Shown here piece by piece: positions 48,901 through 61,865 of a stretch of DNA of 64,000 nt. Made by a program: the position numbers and the translations under genes. Position 1 is the stretch's first letter; each line of letters starts with the position of its first letter. The notes under the pieces were generated by a model. That model was not told where the DNA came from and did not search any database. It saw only the letters and a list, made by a program, of their open reading frames with translations. The DNA is from Henricia sp. BOLD:AAB3569 (lineage: Eukaryota; Echinodermata; Asteroidea; Spinulosida; Echinasteridae): NCBI GenBank assembly GCA_037783545.1, contig JBBELK010001469.1, positions 1-64,000 on the forward strand, written 5' to 3'.

Positions 48901-51900
48901 GAGTGCTTGGAGCATGCAAAATTTGAAGTTCGTCGGAACATTTTTCGACCTCCAAATTTGCCGACTTTGGACCACACTTTGACCAAAATCCCGTCCCAAA
49001 CTGGGCCGTGTCAACGACAGTCCGATGGACTGAGCATGCGCACGAGTCAGGAGTACCCCAAAGAGGTGTGTACAGACAGCCACAGGTTGCGGGAGCATCC
49101 AGGAAGCTCCAATCCCTTTTTTCCTAAACTCTGAAATTTCTCTGCCATTTCCCGGCGAAAGTCTGTCAACTTTTTAGGACAAGTGCGCAATATAGAGTGC
49201 TTGGAGCATGCAAAATTTGAAGTTCGTCGGAACATTTTTCGACCTCCAAATTTGCCGACTTTGGACCACACTTTGACCAAAATCCCGTCCCAAACTGGGC
49301 CGTGTCAACGACAGTCCGATGGACTGAGCATGCGCACGAGTCAGGAGTACCCCAAAGAGGTGTGTACAGACAGCCACAGGTTGCGGGAGCATCCAGGAAG
49401 CTCCAATCCCTTTTTTCCTAAACTCTGAAATTTCTCTGCCATTTCCCGGCGAAAGTCTGTCAATTTTTTAGGACAAGTGCGCAATATAGAGTGCTTGGAG
49501 CATGCAAAATTTGAAGTTCGTCGGAAAATTTTTCGACCTCTAAATTTGCCGACGTTTGGACCACACTTTGACCAAAATCCCGTCCCAAACTGGGCCGTGT
49601 CAACGACAGTCCGATGGACTGAGCATGCGCACGAGTCAGGAGTACACCAAAGAGGTGTGTACAGACAGCCACAGGTTGCGGGAGCATCCAGGAAGCTCCA
49701 ACCCCTTTTTTCCTAAACTCTGAAATTTATCTGCCATTTCCCGGCGAAAGTCTGTCAATTTTTTAGGACAAGTGCGCAATATAGAGTGCTTGGAGCATGC
49801 AAAATTTGAAGTTCGTCGGAACATTTTTCGACCTCCAAATTTGCCGACGTTTGGACCACACTTTGACCAAAATCCCGTCCCAAACTGGGCCGTGTCAACG
49901 ACAGTCCGATGGACTGAGCATGCGCACGAGTCAGGAGTACACCAAAGAGGTGTGTACAGACAGCCACAGGTTGCGGGAGCATCCAGGAAGCTCCAACCCC
50001 TTTTTTCCTAAACTCTGAAATTTCTCTGCCATTTCCCGGCGAAAGTCTGTCAATTTTTTAGGACAAGTGCGCAATATAGAGTGTTTGGAGCATGCAAAAT
50101 TTGAAGTTCGTCGGAACATTTTTCGACCTCCAAATCTGCCGACGTTTGGACCACACTTTGACCAAAATCCCGTCCCAAACTGGGCCGTGTCAACGACAGT
50201 CCGATGGACTGAGCATGCGCACGAGTCAGGAGTACACCAAAGAGGTGTGTACAGACAGCCACAGGTTGCGGGAGCATCCAGGAAGCTCCAACCCCTTTTT
50301 TCCTAAACTCTGACATTTCTCTGCCATTTCCCGGCGAAAGTCTGTCAATTTTTTAGGACAAGTGCGCAATATAGAGTGCTTGGAGCATGCAAAATTTGAA
50401 GTTCGTCGGAACATTTTTCGACCTCCAAATTAGCCGACGTTTGGACCACACTTTGACCAAAATCCCGTCCCAAACTGGGCCGTGTCAACGACAGTCCGAT
50501 GGACTGAGCATGCGCACGAGTCAGGAGTACACCAAAGAGGTGTGTACAGACAGCCACAGGTTGCGGGAGCATCCAGGAAGCTCCAACCCCTTTTTTCCTA
50601 AACTCTGAAATTTCTCTGCCATTTCCCAGCGAAAGTCTGTCAATTTTTTAGGACAAGTGCGCAATATAGAGTGTTTGGAGCATGCAAAATTTGAAGTTCG
50701 TCGGAACATTTTTCGACCTCCAAATCTGCCGACGTTTGGACCACACTTTGACCAAAATCCCGTCCCAAACTGGGCCGTGTGAACGACAGTCCGATGGACT
50801 GAGCATGCGCACGAGTCAGGAGTACACCAAAGAGGTGTGTACAGACAGCCACAGGTTGCGGGAGCATTCAGGAAGCTCCAACCCCTTTTTTCCTAAACTC
50901 TGACATTTCTCTGCCATTTCCCGGCGAAAGTCTGTCAATTTTTTAGGACAAGTGCGCAATATAGAGTGCTTGGAGCATGCAAAATTTGAAGTTCGTCGGA
51001 ACATTTTTCGACCTCCAAATTAGCCGACGTTTGGACCACACTTTGACCAAAATCCCGTCCCAAACCGGGCCGTGTCAACGACAGTCCGATGGACTGAGCA
51101 TGCGCACGTGTCAGGAGTACACCAAAGAGGTGTGTACAGACAGCCACAGGTTGCGGGAGCATCCAGGAAGCTCCAACCCCTTTTTTCCTAAACTCTGAAA
51201 TTTATCTGCCATTTCCCGGCGAAAGTCTGTCAATTTTTTAGGACAAGTGCGCAATATAGAGTGCTTGGAGCATGCAAAATTTGAAGTTCGTCGGAACATT
51301 TTTCGACCTCCAAATTTGCCGACGTTTGGACCACACTTTGACCAAAATCCCGTCCCAAACTGGGCCGTGTCAACGACAGTCCGATGGACTGAGCATGCGC
51401 ACGAGTCAGGAGTACACCAAAGAGGTGTGTACAGACAGCCACAGGTTGCGGGAGCATCCAGGAAGCTCCAACCCCTTTTTTCCTAAACTCTGAAATTTCT
51501 CTGCCATTTCCCGGCGAAAGTCTGTCAATTTTTTAGGACAAGTGCGCAATATAGAGTGTTTGGAGCATGCAAAATTTGAAGTTCGTCGGAACATTTTTCG
51601 ACCTCCAAATCTGCCGACGTTTGGACCACACTTTGACCAAAATCCCGTCCCAAACTGGGCCGTGTCAACGACAGTCCGATGGACTGAGCATGCGCACGAG
51701 TCAGGAGTACACCAAAGAGGTGTGTACAGACAGCCACAGGTTGCGGGAGCATCCAGGAAGCTCCAACCCCTTTTTTCCTAAACTCTGACATTTCTCTGCC
51801 ATTTCCCGGCGAAAGTCTGTCAATTTTTTAGGACAAGTGCGCAATATAGAGTGCTTGGAGCATGCAAAATTTGAAGTTCGTCGGAACATTTTTCGACCTC

Positions 51901-54492
51901 CAAATTAGCCGACGTTTGGACCACACTTTGACCAAAATCCCGTCCCAAACTGGGCCGTGTCAACGACAGTCCGATGGACTGAGCATGCGCACGAGTCAGG
52001 AGTACACCAAAGAGGTGTGTACAGACAGCCACAGGTTGCGGGAGCATCCAGGAAGCTCCAACCCCTTTTTTCCTAAACTCTGAAATTTCTCTGCCATTTC
52101 CCAGCGAAAGTCTGTCAATTTTTTAGGACAAGTGCGCAATATAGAGTGTTTGGAGCATGCAAAATTTGAAGTTCGTCGGAACATTTTTCGACCTCCAAAT
52201 CTGCCGACGTTTGGACCACACTTTGACCAAAATCCCGTCCCAAACTGGGCCGTGTCAACGACAGTCCGATGGACTGAGCATGCGCACGAGTCAGGAGTAC
52301 ACCAAAGAGGTGTGTACAGACAGCCACAGGTTGCGGGAGCATCCAGGAAGCTCCAACCCCTTTTTTCCTAAACTCTGACATTTCTCTGCCATTTCCCGGC
52401 GAAAGTCTGTCAATTTTTTAGGACAAGTGCGCAATATAGAGTGCTTGGAGCATGCAAAATTTGAAGTTCGTCGGAACATTTTTCGACCTCCAAATTAGCC
52501 GACGTTTGGACCACACTTTGACCAAAATCCCGTCCCAAACTGGGCCGTGTCAACGACAGTCCGATGGACTGAGCATGCGCACGAGTCAGGAGTACACCAA
52601 AGAGGTGTGTACAGACAGCCACAGGTTGCGGGAGCATCCAGGAAGCTCCAACCCCTTTTTTCCTAAACTCTGAAATTTCTCTGCCATTTCCCAGCGAAAG
52701 TCTGTCAATTTTTTAGGACAAGTGCGCAATATAGAGTGCTTGGAGCATGCAAAATTTGAAGTTCGTCGGAACATTTTTCGACCTCCAAATTTGCCGACGT
52801 TTGGACCACACTTTGACCAAAATCCCGTCCCAAACTGGGCCGTGTCAACGACAGTCCGATGGACTGAGCATGCGCACGAGTCAGGAGTACACCAAAGAGG
52901 TGTGTACAGACAGCCACAGGTTGCGGGAGCATCCAGGAAGCTCCAACCCCTTTTTTCCTAAACCCTGAAATTTCTCTGCCATTTCCCGGCGAAAGTCTGT
53001 CAATTTTTTAGGACAAGTGCGCAATATAGAGTGCTTGGAGCATGCAAAATTTGAAGTTCGTCGGAACATTTTTCGACCTCCAAATCTGCCGACGTTTGGA
53101 CCACACTTTGACAAAAATCCCGTCCCAAACTGGGCCGTGTCAACGACAGTCCGATGGACTGAGCATGCGCACGAGTCAGGAGTACACCAAAGAGGTGTGT
53201 ACAGACAGCCACAGGTTGCGGGAGCATCCAGGAAGCTCCAACCCCTTTTTTCCTAAACTCTGAAATTTCTCTGCCATTTCCCGGCGAAAGTCTGTCAATT
53301 TTTTAGGACAAGTGCGCAATATAGAGTGCTTGGAGCATGCAAAATTTGAAGTTCGTCGGAACATTTTTCGACCTCCAAATTTGCCGACGTTTGGACCACA
53401 CTTTGACCAAAATCCCGTCCCAAACTGGGCCGTGTCAACGACAGTCCGATGGACTGAGCATGCGCACGAGTCAGGAGTACACCAAAGAGGTGTGTACAGA
53501 CAGCCACAGGTTGCGGGAGCATCCAGGAAGCTCCAACCCCTTTTTTCCTAAACTCTGAAATTTCTCTGCCATTTCCCGGCGAAAGTCTGTCAATTTTTTA
53601 GGACAAGTGCGCAATATAGAGTGCTTGGAGCATGCACAATTTGAAGTTCGTCGGAACATTTTTCGACCTCCAAATTTGCCGACTTTGGACCACACTTTGA
53701 CCAAAATCCCGTCCCAAACTGGGCCGTGTCAACGACAGTCCGATGGACTGAGCATGCGCACGAGTCAGGAGTACCCCAAAGAGGTGTGTACAGACAGCCA
53801 CAGGTTGCGGGAGCATCCAGGAAGCTCCAATCCCTTTTTTCCTAAACTCTGAAATTTCTCTGCCATTTCCCGGCGAAAGTCTGTCAACTTTTTAGGACAA
53901 GTGCGCAATATAGAGTGCTTGGAGCATGCAAAATTTGAAGTTCGTCGGAACATTTTTCGACCTCCAAATTTGCCGACTTTGGACCACACTTTGACCAAAA
54001 TCCCGTCCCAAACTGGGCCGTGTCAACGACAGTCCGATGGACTGAGCATGCGCACGAGTCAGGAGTACCCCAAAGAGGTGTGTACAGACAGCCACAGGTT
54101 GCGGGAGCATCCAGGAAGCTCCAATCCCTTTTTTCCTAAACTCTGAAATTTCTCTGCCATTTCCCGGCGAAAGTCTGTCAATTTTTTAGGACAAGTGCGC
54201 AATATAGAGTGCTTGGAGCATGCAAAATTTGAAGTTCGTCGGAAAATTTTTCGACCTCTAAATTTGCCGACGTTTGGACCACACTTTGACCAAAATCCCG
54301 TCCCAAACTGGGCCGTGTCAACGACAGTCCGATGGACTGAGCATGCGCACGAGTCAGGAGTACACCAAAGAGGTGTGTACAGACAGCCACAGGTTGCGGG
54401 AGCATCCAGGAAGCTCCAACCCCTTTTTTCCTAAACTCTGAAATTTATCTGCCATTTCCCGGCGAAAGTCTGTCAATTTTTTAGGACAAGTG

Positions 54493-55672
54493 CGCAATAT
54501 AGAGTGCTTGGAGCATGCAAAATTTGAAGTTCGTCGGAACATTTTTCGACCTCCAAATTTGCCGACGTTTGGACCACACTTTGACCAAAATCCCGTCCCA
54601 AACTGGGCCGTGTCAACGACAGTCCGATGGACTGAGCATGCGCACGAGTCAGGAGTACACCAAAGAGGTGTGTACAGACAGCCACAGGTTGCGGGAGCAT
54701 CCAGGAAGCTCCAACCCCTTTTTTCCTAAACTCTGAAATTTCTCTGCCATTTCCCAGCGAAAGTCTGTCAATTTTTTAGGACAAGTGCGCAATATAGAGT
54801 GCTTGGAGCATGCAAAATTTGAAGTTCGTCGGAACATTTTTCGACCTCCAAATTTGCCGACGTTTGGACCACACTTTGACCAAAATCCCGTCCCAAACTG
54901 GGCCGTGTCAACGACAGTCCGATGGACTGAGCATGCGCACGAGTCAGGAGTACACCAAAGAGGTGTGTACAGACAGCCACAGGTTGCGGGAGCATCCAGG
55001 AAGCTCCAACCCCTTTTTTCCTAAACCCTGAAATTTCTCTGCCATTTCCCGGCGAAAGTCTGTCAATTTTTTAGGACAAGTGCGCAATATAGAGTGCTTG
55101 GAGCATGCAAAATTTGAAGTTCGTCGGAACATTTTTCGACCTCCAAATCTGCCGACGTTTGGACCACACTTTGACAAAAATCCCGTCCCAAACTGGGCCG
55201 TGTCAACGACAGTCCGATGGACTGAGCATGCGCACGAGTCAGGAGTACACCAAAGAGGTGTGTACAGACAGCCACAGGTTGCGGGAGCATCCAGGAAGCT
55301 CCAACCCCTTTTTTCCTAAACTCTGAAATTTCTCTGCCATTTCCCGGCGAAAGTCTGTCAATTTTTTAGGACAAGTGCGCAATATAGAGTGCTTGGAGCA
55401 TGCAAAATTTGAAGTTCGTCGGAACATTTTTCGACCTCCAAATTTGCCGACGTTTGGACCACACTTTGACCAAAATCCCGTCCCAAACTGGGCCGTGTCA
55501 ACGACAGTCCGATGGACTGAGCATGCGCACGAGTCAGGAGTACCCCAAAGAGGTGTGTACAGACAGCCACAGGTTGCGGGAGCATCCAGGAAGCTCCAAT
55601 CCCTTTTTTCCTAAACTCTGAAATTTCTCTGCCATTTCCCGGCGAAAGTCTGTCAATTTTTTAGGACAAGTG
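54493..55672 (+). repeat. 4-monomer block, first copy (copy 2 only)
   Basis: The order is a cccagcgaaag tail, an aaaccctg tail, D, then a monomer with gtaccccaaag and ccaatccc. It repeats at 55673-56852, offset 1180 bp. Macro-repeat copy 1 has a single set at 42110-43289. Confidence 0.85.
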
Positions 55673-56852
55673 CGCAATATAGAGTGCTTGGAGCATGCAA
55701 AATTTGAAGTTCGTCGGAACATTTTTCGACCTCCAAATTTGCCGACGTTTGGACCACACTTTGACCAAAATCCCGTCCCAAACTGGGCCGTGTCAACGAC
55801 AGTCCGATGGACTGAGCATGCGCACGAGTCAGGAGTACACCAAAGAGGTGTGTACAGACAGCCACAGGTTGCGGGAGCATCCAGGAAGCTCCAACCCCTT
55901 TTTTCCTAAACTCTGAAATTTCTCTGCCATTTCCCAGCGAAAGTCTGTCAATTTTTTAGGACAAGTGCGCAATATAGAGTGCTTGGAGCATGCAAAATTT
56001 GAAGTTCGTCGGAACATTTTTCGACCTCCAAATTTGCCGACGTTTGGACCACACTTTGACCAAAATCCCGTCCCAAACTGGGCCGTGTCAACGACAGTCC
56101 GATGGACTGAGCATGCGCACGAGTCAGGAGTACACCAAAGAGGTGTGTACAGACAGCCACAGGTTGCGGGAGCATCCAGGAAGCTCCAACCCCTTTTTTC
56201 CTAAACCCTGAAATTTCTCTGCCATTTCCCGGCGAAAGTCTGTCAATTTTTTAGGACAAGTGCGCAATATAGAGTGCTTGGAGCATGCAAAATTTGAAGT
56301 TCGTCGGAACATTTTTCGACCTCCAAATCTGCCGACGTTTGGACCACACTTTGACAAAAATCCCGTCCCAAACTGGGCCGTGTCAACGACAGTCCGATGG
56401 ACTGAGCATGCGCACGAGTCAGGAGTACACCAAAGAGGTGTGTACAGACAGCCACAGGTTGCGGGAGCATCCAGGAAGCTCCAACCCCTTTTTTCCTAAA
56501 CTCTGAAATTTCTCTGCCATTTCCCGGCGAAAGTCTGTCAATTTTTTAGGACAAGTGCGCAATATAGAGTGCTTGGAGCATGCAAAATTTGAAGTTCGTC
56601 GGAACATTTTTCGACCTCCAAATTTGCCGACGTTTGGACCACACTTTGACCAAAATCCCGTCCCAAACTGGGCCGTGTCAACGACAGTCCGATGGACTGA
56701 GCATGCGCACGAGTCAGGAGTACACCAAAGAGGTGTGTACAGACAGCCACAGGTTGCAGGAGCATCCAGGAAGCTCCAACCCCTTTTTTCCTAAACTCTG
56801 AAATTTCTCTGCCATTTCCCGGCGAAAGTCTGTCAATTTTTTAGGACAAGTG
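55673..56852 (+). repeat. 4-monomer block, second copy (copy 2 only)
   Basis: Repeat of 54493-55672. The fourth monomer is canonical at gtacaccaaag but has the private change ggttgcaggagc. Confidence 0.85.
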
Positions 56853-59800
56853 CGCAATATAGAGTGCTTGGAGCATGCACAATTTGAAGTTCGTCGGAAC
56901 ATTTTTCGACCTCCAAATTTGCCGACTTTGGACCACACTTTGACCAAAATCCCGTCCCAAACTGGGCCGTGTCAACGACAGTCCGATGGACTGAGCATGC
57001 GCACGAGTCAGGAGTACCCCAAAGAGGTGTGTACAGACAGCCACAGGTTGCGGGAGCATCCAGGAAGCTCCAATCCCTTTTTTCCTAAACTCTGAAATTT
57101 CTCTGCCATTTCCCGGCGAAAGTCTGTCAACTTTTTAGGACAAGTGCGCAATATAGAGTGCTTGGAGCATGCAAAATTTGAAGTTCGTCGGAACATTTTT
57201 CGACCTCCAAATTTGCCGACTTTGGACCACACTTTGACCAAAATCCCGTCCCAAACTGGGCCGTGTCAACGACAGTCCGATGGACTGAGCATGCGCACGA
57301 GTCAGGAGTACCCCAAAGAGGTGTGTACAGACAGCCACAGGTTGCGGGAGCATCCAGGAAGCTCCAATCCCTTTTTTCCTAAACTCTGAAATTTCTCTGC
57401 CATTTCCCGGCGAAAGTCTGTCAATTTTTTAGGACAAGTGCGCAATATAGAGTGCTTGGAGCATGCAAAATTTGAAGTTCGTCGGAAAATTTTTCGACCT
57501 CTAAATTTGCCGACGTTTGGACCACACTTTGACCAAAATCCCGTCCCAAACTGGGCCGTGTCAACGACAGTCCGATGGACTGAGCATGCGCACGAGTCAG
57601 GAGTACACCAAAGAGGTGTGTACAGACAGCCACAGGTTGCGGGAGCATCCAGGAAGCTCCAACCCCTTTTTTCCTAAACTCTGAAATTTATCTGCCATTT
57701 CCCGGCGAAAGTCTGTCAATTTTTTAGGACAAGTGCGCAATATAGAGTGCTTGGAGCATGCAAAATTTGAAGTTCGTCGGAACATTTTTCGACCTCCAAA
57801 TTTGCCGACGTTTGGACCACACTTTGACCAAAATCCCGTCCCAAACTGGGCCGTGTCAACGACAGTCCGATGGACTGAGCATGCGCACGAGTCAGGAGTA
57901 CACCAAAGAGGTGTGTACAGACAGCCACAGGTTGCGGGAGCATCCAGGAAGCTCCAACCCCTTTTTTCCTAAACTCTGAAATTTCTCTGCCATTTCCCGG
58001 CGAAAGTCTGTCATTTTTTTAGGACAAGTGCGCAATATAGAGTGTTTGGAGCATGCAAAATTTGAAGTTCGTCGGAACATTTTTCGACCTCCAAATCTGC
58101 CGACGTTTGGACCACACTTTGACCAAAATCCCGTCCCAAACTGGGCCGTGTCAACGACAGTCCGATGGACTGAGCATGCGCACGAGTCAGGAGTACACCA
58201 AAGAGGTGTGTACAGACAGCCACAGGTTGCGGGAGCATCCAGGAAGCTCCAACCCCTTTTTTCCTAAACTCTGACATTTCTCTGCCATTTCCCGGCGAAA
58301 GTCTGTCAATTTTTTAGGACAAGTGCGCAATATAGAGTGCTTGGAGCATGCAAAATTTGAAGTTCGTCGGAACATTTTTCGACCTCCAAATTAGCCGACG
58401 TTTGGACCACACTTTGACCAAAATCCCGTCCCAAACTGGGCCGTGTCAACGACAGTCCGATGGACTGAGCATGCGCACGAGTCAGGAGTACACCAAAGAG
58501 GTGTGTACAGACAGCCACAGGTTGCGGGAGCATCCAGGAAGCTCCAACCCCTTTTTTCCTAAACTCTGAAATTTCTCTGCCATTTCCCAGCGAAAGTCTG
58601 TCAATTTTTTAGGACAAGTGCGCAATATAGAGTGTTTGGAGCATGCAAAATTTGAAGTTCGTCGGAACATTTTTCGACCTCCAAATCTGCCGACGTTTGG
58701 ACCACACTTTGACCAAAATCCCGTCCCAAACTGGGCCGTGTCAACGACAGTCCGATGGACTGAGCATGCGCACGAGTCAGGAGTACACCAAAGAGGTGTG
58801 TACAGACAGCCACAGGTTGCGGGAGCATCCAGGAAGCTCCAACCCCTTTTTTCCTAAACTCTGAAATTTATCTGCCATTTCCCGGCGAAAGTCCGTCAAT
58901 TTTTTAGGACAAGTGCGCAATATAGAGTGCTTGGAGCATGCAAAATTTGAAGTTCGTCGGAACATTTTTCGACCTCCAAATTTGCCGACGTTTGGACCAC
59001 ACTTTGACCAAAATCCCGTCTCAAACTGGGCCGTGTCAACGACAGTCCGATGGACTGAGCATGCGCACGAGTCAGGAGTACACCAAAGAGGTGTGTACAG
59101 ACAGCCACAGGTTGCGGGAGCATCCAGGAAGCTCCAACCCCTTTTTTCCTAAACTCTGAAATTTCTCTGCCATTTACCGGCGAAAGTCTGTCAATTTTTT
59201 AGGACAAGTGCGCAATATAGAGTGTTTGGAGCATGCAAAATTTGAAGTTCGTCGGAACATTTTTCGACCTCCAAATCTGCCGACGTTTGGACCACACTTT
59301 GACCAAAATCCCGTCCCAAACTGGGCCGTGTCAACGACAGTCCGATGGACTGAGCATGCGCACGAGTCAGGAGTACACCAAAGAGGTGTGTACAGACGGC
59401 CACAGGTTGCGGGAGCATCCAGGAAGCTCCAACCCCTTTTTTCCTAAACTCTGACATTTCTCTGCCATTTCCCGGCGAAAGTCTGTCAATTTTTTAGGAC
59501 AAGTGCGCAATATAGAGTGCTTGGAGCATGCAAAATTTGAAGTTCGTCGGAACATTTTTCGACCTCCAAATTAGCCGACGTTTGGACCACACTTTGACCA
59601 AAATCCCGTCCCAAACTGGGCCGTGTCAACGACAGTCCGATGGACTGAGCATGCGCACGAGTCAGGAGTACACCAAAGAGGTGTGTACAGACAGCCACAG
59701 GTTGCGGGAGCATCCAGGAAGCTCCAACCCCTTTTTTCCTAAACTCTGAAATTTCTCTGCCATTTCCCAGCGAAAGTCTGTCAATTGTTTAGGACAAGTG

Positions 59801-60685
59801 CGCAATATAGAGTGTTTGGAGCATGCAAAATTTGAAGTTCGTCGGAACATTTTTCGACCTCCAAATCTGCCGACGTTTGGACCACACTTTGACCAAAATC
59901 CCGTCCCAAACTGGGCCGTGTCAACGACAGTCCGATGGACTGAGCATGCGCACGAGTCAGGAGTACACCAAAGAGGTGTGTACAGACAGCCACAGGTTGC
60001 GGGAGCATCCAGGAAGCTCCAACCCCTTTTTTCCTAAACTCTGACATTTCTCTGCCATTTCCCGGCGAAAGTCTGTCAATTTTTTAGGACAAGTGCGCAA
60101 TATAGAGTGCTTGGAGCATGCAAAATTTGAAGTTCGTCGGAACATTTTTCGACCTCCAAATTAGCCGACGTTTGGACCACACTTTGACCAAAATCCCGTC
60201 CCAAACTGGGCCGTGTCAACGACAGTCCGATGGACTGAGCATGCGCACGAGTTAGGAGTACACCAAAGAGGTGTGTACAGACAGCCACAGGTTGCGGGAG
60301 CATCCAGGAAGCTCCAACCCCTTTTTTCCTAAACTCTGAAATTTCTCTGCCATTTCCTAGCGAAAGTCTGTCAATTTTTTAGGACAAGTGCGCAATATAG
60401 AGTGCTTGGAGCATGCAAAATTTGAAGTTCGTCGGAACATTTTTCGACCTCCAAATCTGCCGACGTTTGGACCACACTTTGACAAAAATCCCGTCCCAAA
60501 CTGGGCCGTGTCAACGACAGTCCGATGGACTGAGCATGCGCACGAGTCAGGAGTACACCAAAGAGGTGTGTACAGACAGCCACAGGTTGCGGGAGCATCC
60601 AGGAAGCTCCAACCCCTTTTTTCCTAAACTCTGAAATTTCTCTGCCATTTCCCAGCGAAAGTCTGTCAATTTTTTTGGACAAGTG

Positions 60686-61275
60686 CGCAATATAGAGTGC
60701 TTGGAGCATGCAAAATTTGAAGTTCGTCGGAACATTTTTCGACCTCCAAATTTGCCGACGTTTGGACCACACTTTGACCAAAATCCCGTCCCAAACTGGG
60801 CCGTGTCAACGACAGTCCGATGGACTGAGCATGCGCACGAGTCAGGAGTACACCAAAGAGGTGTGTACAGACAGCCACAGGTTGCGGGAGCATCCAGGAA
60901 GCTCCAACCCCTTTTTTCCTAAACCCTGAAATTTCTCTGCCATTTCCCGGCGAAAGTCTGTCAATTTTTTAGGACAAGTGCGCAATATAGAGTGCTTGGA
61001 GCATGCAAAATTTGAAGTTCGTCGGAACATTTTTCGACCTCCAAATCTGCCGACGTTTGGACCACACTTTGACCAAAATCCCGTCCCAAACTGGGCCGTG
61101 TCAACGACAGTCCGATGGACTGAGCATGCGCACGAGTCAGGAGTACACCAAAGAGGTGTGTACAGACAGCCACAGGTTGCGGGAGCATCCAGGAAGCTCC
61201 AATCCCTTTTTTCCTAAACTCTGAAATTTCTCTGCCATTTCCCGGCGAAAGTCTGTCAACTTTTTAGGACAAGTG
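60686..61275 (+). repeat. Dimer, first copy of a tandem duplication
   Basis: An aaaccctg-tail monomer is followed by aaatctgccg with ccaatccc and gtcaactttttagg. The pair repeats at 61276-61865, offset 590 bp. Confidence 0.88.
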
Positions 61276-61865
61276 CGCAATATAGAGTGCTTGGAGCATG
61301 CAAAATTTGAAGTTCGTCGGAACATTTTTCGACCTCCAAATTTGCCGACGTTTGGACCACACTTTGACCAAAATCCCGTCCCAAACTGGGCCGTGTCAAC
61401 GACAGTCCGATGGACTGAGCATGCGCACGAGTCAGGAGTACACCAAAGAGGTGTGTACAGACAGCCACAGGTTGCGGGAGCATCCAGGAAGCTCCAACCC
61501 CTTTTTTCCTAAACCCTGAAATTTCTCTGCCATTTCCCGGCGAAAGTCTGTCAATTTTTTAGGACAAGTGCGCAATATAGAGTGCTTGGAGCATGCAAAA
61601 TTTGAAGTTCGTCGGAACATTTTTCGACCTCCAAATCTGCCGACGTTTGGACCACACTTTGACCAAAATCCCGTCCCAAACTGGGCCGTGTCAACGACAG
61701 TCCGATGGACTGAGCATGCGCACGAGTCAGGAGTACACCAAAGAGGTGTGTACAGACAGCCACAGGTTGCGGGAGCATCCAGGAAGCTCCAATCCCTTTT
61801 TTCCTAAACTCTGAAATTTCTCTGCCATTTCCCGGCGAAAGTCTGTCAACTTTTTAGGACAAGTG
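61276..61865 (+). repeat. Dimer, second copy
   Basis: Direct repeat of 60686-61275 with aaaccctg, aaatctgccg, ccaatccc and gtcaactttttagg all kept. It is followed by a T monomer. Confidence 0.88.

Larger units (their letters stand above)
45058..58620 (+). repeat. Zone 4 macro-repeat, copy 2: 46 monomers, 13,563 bp
   Basis: This is the adjacent second copy of 32676-45057. It has extra monomers in its first part, where aaatctgccg/ctctgcaattt and K units are multiplied (45942-47711), and a 4-monomer duplication at 54493-56852. It lacks the 3-monomer duplication found in copy 1 at 35624-37391. Offsets to copy 1 are 12,382-12,383 bp at its start, 13,562 bp over 47.1-49.7 kb, 12,678 bp around 50-51.5 kb, 12,383 bp at 52.7-55.3 kb, and 13,563 bp over 56.9-58.6 kb. 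Confidence 0.9.

Noticed and set aside
32676-58620. Macro-repeat as an assembly artefact
   Set aside because: The copies differ in monomer number at several places and each has its own private changes, which a false duplication of identical sequence would not show. Long-read spanning would still be the decisive check.
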